A DNA stretch of 64,000 nt from Gemmatimonadota bacterium (GCA_029262115.1 JAJCZZ010000091.1:122330-186329); one strand, 5' to 3'. Shown: positions 8,160 to 16,795, counted from the first letter of the stretch. The notes: generated by a model not told the origin, from the letters alone. Numbers and translations: made by a program.

Positions 8160-8231
8160 CTCTCCCGACTGCTCAATAAGCGATGGGTTAATAGTCGGGG
8201 TGCGGTGCGACGAACCTCAGTCGGGAGAGTC
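8158..8231. terminator. 13-bp perfect inverted repeat after the TauE-type gene
   Basis: GACTCTCCCGACT (8158-8170) and AGTCGGGAGAGTC (8219-8231) are exact reverse complements, 48 bases apart, and start inside the stop codon of the TauE-type gene. They could fold into a long-loop terminator or mark a small palindromic element. No T-run follows. Confidence 0.5.
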
Positions 8232-8243
8232 CGCCGTAGGGAG

Positions 8244-8260
8244 GTGGGGAAATTCCCCAC
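8244..8260. repeat. 17-bp palindrome in the 8.16-8.49 kb gap
   Basis: GTGGGGAA-A-TTCCCCAC is a perfect palindrome with one central base. It is part of a 329-base gene-free stretch (8160-8488) that holds three separate inverted repeats and no recognisable gene. Function is unknown; it could be a protein-binding site or part of a terminator array. Confidence 0.5.
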
Positions 8261-8398
8261 AGAGGGGGGAGCAGTAGGCGCTAGCGGGCTCACATCGTGA
8301 AAATGTTTACGATTTGGTCTTTCTTCGGATCTGAAATCCCGATGATCGCACGAGGTGGCCACCGCCAGATCTCCAGGCGGGCTGCGCCGCAGGCGCCT

Positions 8399-8426
8399 CG
8401 TTTTCCGGGCGAAGTCCCGGAAAACG
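8399..8426. terminator. Strong 11-bp hairpin, likely bidirectional terminator
   Basis: CGTTTTCCGGG-CGAAGT-CCCGGAAAACG is a perfect 11-bp stem with a 6-base loop. The 3' arm on the minus strand ends in TTTTCG-type sequence after a GC core, as in an intrinsic terminator reading either way. It lies between the 3' ends of the TauE-type gene (+) and the ArsC-like gene (-), where a shared terminator is expected. Confidence 0.6.
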
Positions 8427-8488
8427 CGTAGTACTAGGAGGCTGCGTCGGGATCCAGGGATATGGGCGCGGTGTGAGGGAACCCCGAC

Positions 8489-8836
8489 CTACCGCCCGAC
8501 CCACTCCCGCCAGACGTCCTCGGCCAACCCAACCGTCAGCTCATTTCCGTAGCGCACCAGCGGCGTGCGCAGGATGAGTGGCTCATCCAGCGCGATCTCC
8601 AGCCAGCGCGCATCGGAGTACCACGCCGTCTGGAGCCCAAGCGCCTTGAAGCGCTTCGCGTCGCGGTCGATGACGGCGTCACCCCCGAACTTCTGCAGGA
8701 AGCGCTGGAGCTCACCCTTGGAGGGCCCGCGCACCTTGAAGTCCACGAAGTGCATCTTCACTCGTCGCTCCTTGAAGAAGCGCTCCGCCTTGCGCGTGTC
8801 CTGGTCGTTTTTTACGCCAAAGATCTGAACGTTCAT
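8489..8836 (-). CDS. ArsC/Spx-fold protein without the catalytic cysteine
   Basis: The 115 residues fit the ArsC/YffB/Spx thioredoxin-like family in length and layout: MNVQIFGVKNDQDTRKAERFF, then HFVDFKVRGPSKGEL, and near the end PLVRYGNELTVGLAEDVW, which matches the PLV--G---VG family end. Where arsenate reductases have a cysteine in the first loop, this protein reads KNDQDTRK and has no cysteine anywhere. Arsenate reduction by the usual mechanism is therefore unlikely. A regulatory or glutathione-linked role is possible but not shown. The gene stands alone between hairpins and the ADOP permease. Confidence 0.75.
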   Translation of the reverse strand: MNVQIFGVKNDQDTRKAERFFKERRVKMHFVDFKVRGPSKGELQRFLQKFGGDAVIDRDAKRFKALGLQTAWYSDARWLEIALDEPLILRTPLVRYGNELTVGLAEDVWREWVGR

Positions 8837-8902
8837 CGGAAGAACATACGACGAGCCACACGGGCACGTCAGCGTCGCACGAAGTCCTCGACCTGCCCTC
8901 CT

Positions 8903-11572
8903 TCACTCCGACCGCAGCGACGACACGGGATCCACAGCCGTCGCCCGCCGAGCGGGCAGATAGGAGGCGATCGCGGCGACGACGCCGAGGAGCGCCACCA
9001 CCGCGGTGATCGTCCCAGGGTCCCTGGGCTCGATCCCATAGAGGAACCTCGTGAGAGCCCGACTCCCGAGTAAGGCGCCCACAACGCCGATGGTCAGGCC
9101 AACGCCGACCACGCTCAGAGACTGCCGGACCATCAGCCGTACGACCGCGCCCGCCTCGGCACCCAGAGCCATCCGGATACCGATTTCTCGGGTCCTCGTC
9201 CGCGCCGCCTGGGCGGTCACACCGTACACACCGACCGCCGACAGCATCAGGGCCACGACGCCGAAAACGGACAGCAGCATCAGGAGGAAGCGCTCCCGAG
9301 ACAGGGAGTCGCTCCAGACCTGCCGCATCTCCTTGACCTCGGAAATCGGGATCAACGGATCCAGCTCCATGAGGGCGGAGCGAACCGCCGGGAGAGCGGC
9401 AAGTGGCTCGCCGTCCGTCCGAACCACGACGAAGCGCTCGCGCCCCCAATTCTGATTCCCGTTCTCGAACACTTCCGGCTTGGGCGCCTCGGCGAGGCTC
9501 TCCTGATACTGGTCCGCGACAACGCCGACGATCTCCCACCAGCTGTTGTCGTCCGGATTCTCGTTCGCGGCCCGGTCGTACGCGATCCGCTGGCCGACGG
9601 GGTCCTCTCCGGGGAAGTACGTCTCCGCCAACGTCTCGTTGATGAGCACCACGCGCGTCGCGTCGGCCCGATCGGCGGGGCCGAACATCCGCCCACTGCG
9701 CAGAGGAATGCCCATCACCTCGAAGTAGCCCTCGTCCGCCGGGCGGTGTTGGATCTCGAAGCCGACCCGATCCGGGGGCCAGCCCTCCGCCTGGAACTGG
9801 CTCGACCAGTTGAAGCCGTTGAGCGGGAGCTGGGCGACCAGTCCGGCCTTCGAGATGCCCGGGCGGGCCTCGAGGGCTTCGATGAGGCGATCGTAAAAGG
9901 CGAGGACCTGATCGCGGTTCTCATACCGGGCCTCGGGAACCTCGAACTTCACCGCCATCGTGCCCTCGGTGGTAAAGCCGGGGTGCACATCCCTCAGGAT
10001 CCAGAAGCTCCGGACGAGAAGTCCGGCGCCCACCACCAGGAGGAGAGCCAGCGCGACCTCTGCTCCCACGAGCACGTTGACCAACCTCCCGCCTCCCGCC
10101 CCACTCTGCCCTCGGGCCTGCAAGCGCGCGCGCACGCCGCCCGAAGACGACCGAAGCGCGGGAAGGACGCCGAACAGTGTGCCGCTCAGGACGGACACGC
10201 CCACGACGAAGAGCACGACCCGAGCGTCCAGAGTCAACTCGGTCAGCCCGGTGATCCCCAGGGGGCTGAACCGCTGGATCATCCGAACCCCGGCCCACCC
10301 TCCCGCCAGGCCCAACAGTCCTCCGGTGCCGGCAAGAACGAAGCTCTCGGTGAGCATGAGGCGAAGCACACGGCCCCGGCCCGCGCCCAACGCATGCCGC
10401 AATGCCACCTCGCTGGTGCGGCCCGCCCCTCGGATGAGCACCAGATTCGCAACGTTCACACAGGCCAGCAGAAGGAGGATCCCAACCGCCCCGCCCAGCA
10501 GAAGGAGCGGAGTCCGTACGTCCATGGTCAGGAAGTCACGGACGGGCATGAGGCCGGCGCCCATGACCCGGTTTGTCTCGGGATACTCGGCGGAGAGCCG
10601 CTGGACCACCACCTGGAGTTGCGCGTTCGCCTCCTCCGGTGTGACATCGGGCGTGAGTCGGGCCACGGGAAACACCCAGTGCGCCCGTCGGAACCAGACC
10701 TGGTCCAGGTACGCCTTCTGCCATCCCCAGGGCTTCCATAGTTCCGTCCGGTCCGTGGGGAACGTGAAGCCGCGCGGCATCACGCCCACGATCTCCACGG
10801 TCTCTTCGCCGAAGGAGAGCGTCCGTCCGATCACCCCGGGATCGGCCCCGAACTCCCGCGTCCAGAGGGCGTGGCTCAGGACCACCACCCCGTCGTCCGG
10901 CGCCCACGTCTCGTCGGGATGAAAGATCCGGCCGAGGTGGGGCCGAACGCCGAGTACGTCGAAGAGGTCGCCTGAAACGGAAGTCAGCGAGAAGATGGTC
11001 GGATCGCCTTCGTCCGAGATCCACGTGATCTCCTCGGTGAACGATGCGTACGTCCCTACGTCTTCGAACGCCTCGACCTGTTCTTCCCAGTCGAACACGT
11101 TGGCGGGCGCCGAATTCTCGTGCGTCCATCCGAACTCCGGGTTCGATTCGAACAGGCTGACGAGTCGATCGGCCTCCGCGAATGGAAGCGGACGGAAGAA
11201 GAACGCGTTGGCCGCCGAGAAGATCGCCGTATTGGCCCCGATCCCGAGCGCGAGGACGAGGACCGCGGTCGCGGCAAAGCCTGGATTTCTCCGCAGCGAC
11301 CGCACCGCGAAACGAACGTCCTGAACCAGTGTTTCCATCATGGATGTCCTCCCCTCCCTCGAACCCTTCCCGTGAACTCGCAAGCCTCCCACATGGAGGC
11401 GAAGGACCAGACCGACGGCCCCGATGATCTCCCGAATATCGAATCCCACGCCTCGCAGGCCCGGCCGGCGGTCCCGCGCCCGCTGCGCGTGCACGTCCAT
11501 GAATTCATGGCGATAGCGCTCACGAAAGTCCTCGGGCGCAAGGCTCAGAATCCACTGGTACAGGCGTCGCAT
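8903..11572 (-). CDS. ADOP-family ABC transporter permease (MacB/FtsX type)
   Basis: An 889-residue permease of the acidobacterial-duplicated-orphan-permease type. It begins with a short helical domain (LAPEDFRERYRHEFMDVHAQRA), then FAVRSLRRNPGFAATAVLVLALGIGANTAIFS, a large periplasmic MacB_PCD domain (RPLPFAEADRLV), three membrane helices with a FtsX domain (ALRHALGAGRGRVLRLMLTE), and a repeat of the same layout ending TREIGIRMALGAEAGAVVRLMV and PARRATAVDPVSSLRSE. No ATPase gene is adjacent, hence orphan. The substrate is unknown. It is coupled to the upstream PadR gene (TGATG at 11574-11570; start chosen at ATG 11572). Confidence 0.92.
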   Translation of the reverse strand: MRRLYQWILSLAPEDFRERYRHEFMDVHAQRARDRRPGLRGVGFDIREIIGAVGLVLRLHVGGLRVHGKGSREGRTSMMETLVQDVRFAVRSLRRNPGFAATAVLVLALGIGANTAIFSAANAFFFRPLPFAEADRLVSLFESNPEFGWTHENSAPANVFDWEEQVEAFEDVGTYASFTEEITWISDEGDPTIFSLTSVSGDLFDVLGVRPHLGRIFHPDETWAPDDGVVVLSHALWTREFGADPGVIGRTLSFGEETVEIVGVMPRGFTFPTDRTELWKPWGWQKAYLDQVWFRRAHWVFPVARLTPDVTPEEANAQLQVVVQRLSAEYPETNRVMGAGLMPVRDFLTMDVRTPLLLLGGAVGILLLLACVNVANLVLIRGAGRTSEVALRHALGAGRGRVLRLMLTESFVLAGTGGLLGLAGGWAGVRMIQRFSPLGITGLTELTLDARVVLFVVGVSVLSGTLFGVLPALRSSSGGVRARLQARGQSGAGGGRLVNVLVGAEVALALLLVVGAGLLVRSFWILRDVHPGFTTEGTMAVKFEVPEARYENRDQVLAFYDRLIEALEARPGISKAGLVAQLPLNGFNWSSQFQAEGWPPDRVGFEIQHRPADEGYFEVMGIPLRSGRMFGPADRADATRVVLINETLAETYFPGEDPVGQRIAYDRAANENPDDNSWWEIVGVVADQYQESLAEAPKPEVFENGNQNWGRERFVVVRTDGEPLAALPAVRSALMELDPLIPISEVKEMRQVWSDSLSRERFLLMLLSVFGVVALMLSAVGVYGVTAQAARTRTREIGIRMALGAEAGAVVRLMVRQSLSVVGVGLTIGVVGALLGSRALTRFLYGIEPRDPGTITAVVALLGVVAAIASYLPARRATAVDPVSSLRSE

Positions 11573-11925
11573 CACGGGCCGGTTCCTGCGAGCAGATTCT
11601 TGTTTCGCGCAGCAAGTACGAGGTCCGCCAGCCGGGCGGACTCCCGTTCGGCGACCTCACGCCCGTTCCTGGTGATGCCGTAATACCGACGCCGTGAGTC
11701 CGCAGACTCCGAGGTGTCGGGCGTCGGCGCGTCCTCGATCAGGCCATCGCCCTCCATCCTCTGCAGCGCGAGGTAGAGGGCACCGGTCGACGGCGCCGAT
11801 CCGGCGCTCCGACCCTCGATCTCCTTGATGATCCCGTAGCCGTGCCGATTCCCGTCCGCGAGCGCGAGCAGAATCTGGAAGGTGAGCGGGGTCGGGGGTG
11901 CGGAGTATCCGTCTGCGGGTGCCAT
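11572..11925 (-). CDS. PadR-family regulator paired with ADOP permease
   Basis: The 117 residues form a PadR winged helix: TFQILLALADGNRHGYGIIKEIE, STGALYLALQRMEGDGLIED, and RRRYYGITRNGREVAERE. Its stop overlaps the start of the ADOP permease by one base, so the two form a standard PadR/ADOP operon in which the regulator probably controls both. An AT-rich tract with an inverted repeat (11942-11960) lies upstream. Inducer unknown. Confidence 0.9.
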   Translation of the reverse strand: MAPADGYSAPPTPLTFQILLALADGNRHGYGIIKEIEGRSAGSAPSTGALYLALQRMEGDGLIEDAPTPDTSESADSRRRYYGITRNGREVAERESARLADLVLAARNKNLLAGTGP

Positions 11926-11941
11926 GATTCGACCGACTGAG

Positions 11942-11960
11942 TAAATAGATAATGTATTTA
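11942..11960. promoter_or_regulatory. AT-rich inverted repeat upstream of PadR, candidate operator/promoter
   Basis: TAAATA-GATAATG-TATTTA is a perfect 6-bp inverted repeat inside an AT-rich 40-base tract, which stands out in this GC-rich DNA. It lies 17 bases upstream of the PadR ATG and probably overlaps the promoter. Confidence 0.45.
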
Positions 11961-12051
11961 TGAATTATATATTTCCCATTGAGATACCGCGCAAGGTGGA
12001 AAGGTTGCATGGGGCCTACACGGGCGAGCCGTGGTGTTCTAGTGTGGAGGC

Positions 12052-13575
12052 ATGATCGACGAGCAACTGACGCTGTTCGCCCCGCAGGCCGCGGAGGTGA
12101 CCTCGGAACGGGGAGGGTCCCCCGTGGGGCTCGCTCCCGCCACGGAGGCCGAAACGCAACTCGGTGCGTCACTCCCCAACCACGTGCGCCTCGGGACGTC
12201 CTCGTGGAGCTCCCCGGGCTGGCAAGGCATCCTATGGGACCGTCCGGTCAGCGGCAGAGTCCTGGCACGAGTAGGACTCATGGCATATGCGCGCCACCCC
12301 TTGCTTCGTACCGTCGGACTCGATCGCACGTACTACCGCTCAATACCCGCCGCCGAGTTCAGGCGACTGGCGGACCAGGTACTCGAGGACTTCCGCTTCC
12401 TGGTGAAGGCCGACCGCCTCATCACGTCGCCACTCATGCCCGGGCCAGGGAGAGTGCGCGGTGCCAACCCGGACTTCCTCAATGTCCGGTACGCTGTCGA
12501 AAACGTCGTGCGGCCCATGGAAGAGGGGCTCCGCGACAAGGCGGGTCCACTCCTTTTTCAGTTCTCACCCCTTCGGCCCAATCTCGTAGGGGGGCGAGAC
12601 GCCTTCATCGAGCGTCTCGCAACGTTTCTGGCGTCCCTGCCCGTGGGTCCGTTGTACGCCGTCGAACTCCGTACTCCGAGTTTCCTCACCGGGAAATATG
12701 CGTCCATGCTTCGCGAAATGGGAGTGGCGCACTGCTTCAACGTGCACCCCGCCATGTCGTCGCTGGCCGAGCAACTCCGAGTCGTTCGACCATACGAGCA
12801 GCCGGCGGTGGTCATGCGCTGGATGCTCGGGGGCGGGCGAGACTTCGAGGCCGCGCGTGAACGGTACGCACCGTTCGATCGGATCGTAGACCCGGACGAG
12901 CGCTCCCTTGACCAATTGGCCGTGGCCGCTCTGGACGGCCTGATTGCCGAGCGTGACATTTTCGTGATCGCCGACAACAAGGCTGAAGGATCGGCCCCCC
13001 TATCGGTAGCCCGCCTGGCGCGCCGCATCGTCGCCTGGGACGGCGGGACCCGGTCGGTGCCGTCCGCGGACGGGCCCACACGCCAGCCGGCGGTTACCCT
13101 ACGCTGGATCGTGGATCTCCTGAGTCGTGCGGGCGTCCCCTTCCAGGCTGTCGGAAACCTGGCGTCCCGTGCGTGGGGTGCCACCGGCGCACTGGAGCAC
13201 CTGGATCTGCACGTGAGTCGAGCCGGGCTCGAGGCCGTTCTCCCGGATCTGGAGCCCTGGGTCGCCCGCCCCCTGCAGTATACGGAAGGGACCGACTGGA
13301 GGGGTACCTGGCTACGGATCGAGCACCACGGGACTCGACTGGATCTCGGCGTCGCCGACGACGCCATGATCCGGGACGTTGGAACCGGCGAATGGATCGC
13401 CCTCCCCGTCGACTTCTCCGCCAGCGTTGCACGCGAGGTGATGGGCATGCCGATACCCGTCATCCCGCGGGACCGCCTTCTCTCCTACAAGCGCGCCCGG
13501 GACCGGGAAACGGACCGGCGCGACGTTCGCGACATCGAAGCGGCGACTTCGCTACCGGAAGTTGCCGAACTGTAG
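12052..13575 (+). CDS. DUF72 (YecE-like) protein fused to a degenerate nucleotidyltransferase-like domain
   Basis: The protein has 507 residues. Residues ~45-330 form a DUF72 TIM-barrel: VRLGTSSWSSPGW, FRFLVKADRL, LLFQFSPL, YAVELRTPSFL and VVMRWML. The start MIDEQLTLF resembles DUF72 proteins, although its GGAGG is only one base from the ATG. From about 345 the chain reads VTLRWIVDLLSRAGVPFQAVGN-LASRAWG and LEHLDLHV, then ends IPRDRLLSYKRARDRETDRRDVRDIEA. This K-R--DR-D--DI ending is the signature of AbiEii/DUF6036-type nucleotidyltransferases. The GG and DxD active-site motifs are replaced (GN; HLDLH), so the second domain may be inactive. The last 24 bases overlap yajQ on the other strand. 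Confidence 0.8.
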   Translation: MIDEQLTLFAPQAAEVTSERGGSPVGLAPATEAETQLGASLPNHVRLGTSSWSSPGWQGILWDRPVSGRVLARVGLMAYARHPLLRTVGLDRTYYRSIPAAEFRRLADQVLEDFRFLVKADRLITSPLMPGPGRVRGANPDFLNVRYAVENVVRPMEEGLRDKAGPLLFQFSPLRPNLVGGRDAFIERLATFLASLPVGPLYAVELRTPSFLTGKYASMLREMGVAHCFNVHPAMSSLAEQLRVVRPYEQPAVVMRWMLGGGRDFEAARERYAPFDRIVDPDERSLDQLAVAALDGLIAERDIFVIADNKAEGSAPLSVARLARRIVAWDGGTRSVPSADGPTRQPAVTLRWIVDLLSRAGVPFQAVGNLASRAWGATGALEHLDLHVSRAGLEAVLPDLEPWVARPLQYTEGTDWRGTWLRIEHHGTRLDLGVADDAMIRDVGTGEWIALPVDFSASVAREVMGMPIPVIPRDRLLSYKRARDRETDRRDVRDIEAATSLPEVAEL

Positions 13576-14052
13576 CTCCATCCCGAAGTCCTGGCCCTTC
13601 AGAAAGGCGATACACTCCTGGAGCGTGTCGCGGGAGGGAGCGGTTATCCGCAGCTCCTCGCCCTGGATCTGGACCTGGAGCTTCTTGAAGCCCTCGTCCT
13701 TGATGGACTTGTTGATCTTCTTGGCCGTCTCCTGGTCGATGCCCTGCTTCAGAGCCACCGACTGACGGGCCCGGCCCATCGTACCGACCTCGACCTTGCC
13801 CTCGTCGAGGTTCTTCACCGGAACGCCCCGCCGCGACAGCTTCTCGCGCAACACGCCCATGACCGCCTGAAGGCGATATTCGTCGTCGGCGTCGACCTTG
13901 ATCGCGCCGGCTTCACGGTCGAACTCGAGCGTACACGACGTGCCTTTGAAGTCGTACCGGGTGAGGATCTCCTTGGTAGACTGATTCACCGCGTTGTCCA
14001 CTTCCTGCAGGTCGACGCCGGTCGAAACGTCGAACGAAGCGTTCTTGGCCAT
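13552..14052 (-). CDS. yajQ: YajQ-family nucleotide-binding protein
   Basis: 166 residues with the full YajQ pattern: ASFDVSTGVDLQEVDNAVNQ, EILTRYDFKGT, a middle KVEVGTMGRARQSVALKQGI, IKDEGFKKLQVQIQGEELRIT and the end FGNFR. Members bind cyclic di-GMP or other nucleotides and can act with LysR-type regulators. A clear GAGGA lies before ATG 14052. The gene converges on, and overlaps by 24 bases, the DUF72 fusion gene. Confidence 0.95.
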   Translation of the reverse strand: MAKNASFDVSTGVDLQEVDNAVNQSTKEILTRYDFKGTSCTLEFDREAGAIKVDADDEYRLQAVMGVLREKLSRRGVPVKNLDEGKVEVGTMGRARQSVALKQGIDQETAKKINKSIKDEGFKKLQVQIQGEELRITAPSRDTLQECIAFLKGQDFGMELQFGNFR

Positions 14053-14077
14053 CGGATTCCTCGTAGGGTGATACAGC

Positions 14078-14686
14078 TTATCCGGTGAATGCTCGCTTCA
14101 GTCGAGCGCCGAACGTCTCGGACTCGTGACCGCCCATGCACGCCGCCGGGTCCGCCTTGGAGTTGTGCTCTTCCGCGTTGTCGGCCACCCGGCCGAATTG
14201 ATCCGCGAGCACCTGGTCCGGCGTCTCCGACCCGAACGAGATCAAGACCCGATCCGTCGACCGGACCGGCTCGTTCGCCAGGTTGAAGTCCTGCCGTCCG
14301 TTCCGAAAGAACTTGACGGTGCTGTCTCCCCTGGCAAGGTGCTTCGTGCCGTCGGGGAGAAACAGGTAGTCCTCGCCCGCCGCCATTGTGAGGTTTGCGA
14401 GCAATTGCCCCCATGTGGCGGCCGGGTGATGCACGTGGATGACGTCGTGATCGCCCTCGTGCAGATGGATCCGGTCCTGCGGACGGATCGCCTCGGGAGA
14501 CGTTCGGCAGGACGCCACGTCCTCCATGAAGCGTTCCTCCGTGAGGTCGAGTCGCTGTCCGTGGACGAACACGGCCCAATTCGCGTGATGATGCGTGATC
14601 ACGGGCGGCGGCACCGTCGCGAACCGAAACGCGGCCAGCCCAAGGACCCCTACAACCACCCCCACCCCACCCACCACCCACTTCAT
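14078..14686 (-). CDS. Uncharacterised His-rich single-pass membrane protein
   Basis: This 202-residue protein is anchored by one N-terminal membrane segment (VVGGVGVVVGVLGLAAFRFA). The exported part opens with VITHHHANWAVFVHGQRLDL and continues IHLHEGDHDVIHVHHPAATWGQLL, so metal binding by His clusters is plausible. A motif DFNLANEPVRSTDRVLISFG and DPAACMGGHE follow. I do not recognise a named family. Its ATG overlaps the stop of the upstream PD40 gene by one base (TGATG), so the pair form an operon. A longer in-frame extension exists but lies inside that upstream gene. Confidence 0.7.
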   Translation of the reverse strand: MKWVVGGVGVVVGVLGLAAFRFATVPPPVITHHHANWAVFVHGQRLDLTEERFMEDVASCRTSPEAIRPQDRIHLHEGDHDVIHVHHPAATWGQLLANLTMAAGEDYLFLPDGTKHLARGDSTVKFFRNGRQDFNLANEPVRSTDRVLISFGSETPDQVLADQFGRVADNAEEHNSKADPAACMGGHESETFGARLKRAFTG

Positions 14687-15618
14687 CACGAGCCGTCCTC
14701 CCGTCCCCGAGTGATCCGCACCTCCGTGCCCGACTCCAGATCCAGGAGGTACAATGCTCCCTGGGGCGGGTTCCCCCGCACGAACGCCAACCGCCCCCCG
14801 GTCGGATCGACCTCCGGAAGACGCGCGTCGGCAACGGTCACGGACGCCTCCAGCGAGGCGACCGCAACCGAGACGATCCCTCCGTCGCGCTCGACATACA
14901 CGTGTTCCCCATCGGCTGACCACACCGCCGTCGTCCCCGTACCGAGCACCCACGACTCGTTCCCGCGGTCCGGATCCACCACATGGATCGTCGGCCCGTC
15001 CGGCCGGACGACCGTAACGGCGAGGAGTCGTCCGTCCGGAGACCACGCAGGATCGAAATGGCCACCGAAAACCTCCAGGTCCACCAACCGCGAGCCCTCT
15101 CCGTCAGGCCCCATGAGATGGAGCGCCCGTGGTTGTCCCGGTTCTGCCCGCACGTACGCCACCGCGTCGCCCCGGGGACTCCAGGCCGGATCGGCCGCGA
15201 ACCTCCGCAGGAGCTGCGGATCGCTCCCGTCGGGACGCATCCTGTGGACGGAGGGCACCGCTTCCGGCCCGGTCTCGTACGCCACCCACAGGCGGTCGGG
15301 ACTCCACGTCGGGTGGCGTTCCCGCCCGTAGGACAAGGGGAGCCCGGCGGACGGCACGGGCGGCTCGTCGGGGAGTCCGGCCAGAAGGCCGAACAGGCGC
15401 TCTCCCCCACCCCGGTCCCACGCGACGATGATACGTCGTCCGTCCGGCGACCAGGCGGAACCCGTGATCTGGTCCACGGCCGGTGGCGGCGGGGATACCG
15501 GCGGCGACTCAACGGCCGGAGGCGTATCCGCGTCGACACATGCGGTCGCGACGACCCCCGTACCGAGGGCCAAGCCCATACGAACGACGCTCCCCACGAG
15601 CCACCTCAATCGGGGCAC
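14686..15618 (-). CDS. TolB/PD40-type beta-propeller lipoprotein
   Basis: This 310-residue exported protein has a signal peptide ending VVATACVD, a plausible but weak lipobox. A Pro-rich linker is followed by at least five PD40 repeats, each with the A-WSPDG/R core: SAWSPDGRRI, PTWSPDRLWVAYE, PAWSPRGDAVAYV, PAWSPDGRLLAV and AVWSADGEHVYV. Such propellers mediate protein contacts in the periplasm. It shares an operon with the His-rich protein downstream. No catalytic domain is present. Confidence 0.82.
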   Translation of the reverse strand: MPRLRWLVGSVVRMGLALGTGVVATACVDADTPPAVESPPVSPPPPAVDQITGSAWSPDGRRIIVAWDRGGGERLFGLLAGLPDEPPVPSAGLPLSYGRERHPTWSPDRLWVAYETGPEAVPSVHRMRPDGSDPQLLRRFAADPAWSPRGDAVAYVRAEPGQPRALHLMGPDGEGSRLVDLEVFGGHFDPAWSPDGRLLAVTVVRPDGPTIHVVDPDRGNESWVLGTGTTAVWSADGEHVYVERDGGIVSVAVASLEASVTVADARLPEVDPTGGRLAFVRGNPPQGALYLLDLESGTEVRITRGREDGS

Positions 15619-15624
15619 TCCATC

Positions 15625-16770
15625 TCACCCCAACACGTCGGAATAGAGCCGGTACACGTTGCGGCCCATGATCCGCTCGACGTCGTCCTCGGAGTATCCT
15701 CGCGCCACCAACCCGTCCCACACGACCTCCATTCGTGTCGGCCCGTTCAACTCGTCGATGAAGTACGGGAGTTCGGAGTTCTGGACCTGGCTTCCCTCCT
15801 CCGCCCTGAGCTCGGCGATGTACTCCGGCGTCATCTCGATCACGCGGTGATCCCGGTCGGACCCGATACCCACGTGCTCCACCCCGCACACATCCACGGC
15901 GTGAACGATATGGTCGAAGTAGGCGTGCAGGTTATCCGACTTCTTCTCGGTCAGGAACGGTCTCAGTTGACACACGCCCACCAGCCCACCGTTCTCGGCG
16001 ACCGCCCGAAGATTCCGGTCCGTCGTGTTACGCACGTGCGGATGGACGGCGTCGCACCCCGTGTGCGAGATGATGCAGGGCTCACTCGACCACTCGATGG
16101 TGTCCGCCATCGTCTGCATGTTGGCGTGCGAGAGATCGATGAGCATACGCGCGCGGTTCATGCGGTCGACCAGCGCGCGCCCGAACTCCGTGAGGCCGCC
16201 ACTGTCACCCTCCGCGCGGCATCCTACGCCCGCGGCGTTACGCTCGTTGTAGGTGATCTGTGACGACCGCACACCCATCCGGTAGAACAGGTCGACCCGG
16301 TCCAGATCGTCGCCGAATTGCACCGAGTTCTGGTACAGGTAGAACACCGCCAGACGACCGGACCGCCGCGCGGTGCGCACGTCGGAGACACCGGTCGCCT
16401 TGATGAACAGGTCGGGGTGTGCCTTCAGGAATCGATCGTGTTCCAGGGCGCTGTCGATGGCCAGCTCCACGGCCTCGGCGCCCACCGGCTTGGGATCGCA
16501 GAGCGTCACGGTAATCGCGTCCAGGCCGCTCGCGAGCATCTGACGCACGAGCTCGGGTGGATATTCGAGCCGGAGCTCCCCCATCGCGTCCATGATGAGC
16601 GCATCCGGGCGACCCGCGGGGGACACGGGCCCTATCGCCCCGGGCACGCCGGGCGAAGTCGACCGCAATGCCGATGGATCGGACGTGCCGCTCCGCTCAC
16701 TCCCCGCGAGCGGCGCCAGCGGCAAGACGGATCCCGCGGCCGCCGCGCGGAGGAACGTTCGCCGCTTCAT
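15625..16770 (-). CDS. M19-type membrane dipeptidase homologue with altered metal site
   Basis: 381 residues. A Tat-like signal (MKRRTFLRAAAAG) precedes a renal-dipeptidase fold: GVRSSQITYNERNAAGVGC, MLIDLSHANMQTMAD, IISHTGCDAVHPHVRN, LRAVAENGGLVGVC, HVGIGSDRD, and the C-terminal GRNVYRLY. The two late zinc His (DLSH, SHT) are kept. The usual DGHND reads MDAMGE here, and the EGG that supplies the bridging Glu reads YQNS. Family identity is clear; peptidase activity is uncertain. The start at ATG 16770 was chosen for the signal peptide and GAGGGAA about nine bases upstream; in-frame sequence beyond it has no signal. Confidence 0.82.
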   Translation of the reverse strand: MKRRTFLRAAAAGSVLPLAPLAGSERSGTSDPSALRSTSPGVPGAIGPVSPAGRPDALIMDAMGELRLEYPPELVRQMLASGLDAITVTLCDPKPVGAEAVELAIDSALEHDRFLKAHPDLFIKATGVSDVRTARRSGRLAVFYLYQNSVQFGDDLDRVDLFYRMGVRSSQITYNERNAAGVGCRAEGDSGGLTEFGRALVDRMNRARMLIDLSHANMQTMADTIEWSSEPCIISHTGCDAVHPHVRNTTDRNLRAVAENGGLVGVCQLRPFLTEKKSDNLHAYFDHIVHAVDVCGVEHVGIGSDRDHRVIEMTPEYIAELRAEEGSQVQNSELPYFIDELNGPTRMEVVWDGLVARGYSEDDVERIMGRNVYRLYSDVLG

Positions 16771-16795
16771 CGACTGGGTTCCCTCATCACACGGC

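Noticed and set aside
8391..8440. Possible integron attC site
   Set aside because: The hairpin is a simple perfect stem; attC core sites and bulged bases are missing and no integrase is near.
12052..13575. Type IV toxin-antitoxin (AbiEii-like) function for the C-terminal domain
   Set aside because: No antitoxin partner gene is present and the catalytic GG and DxD residues are replaced.
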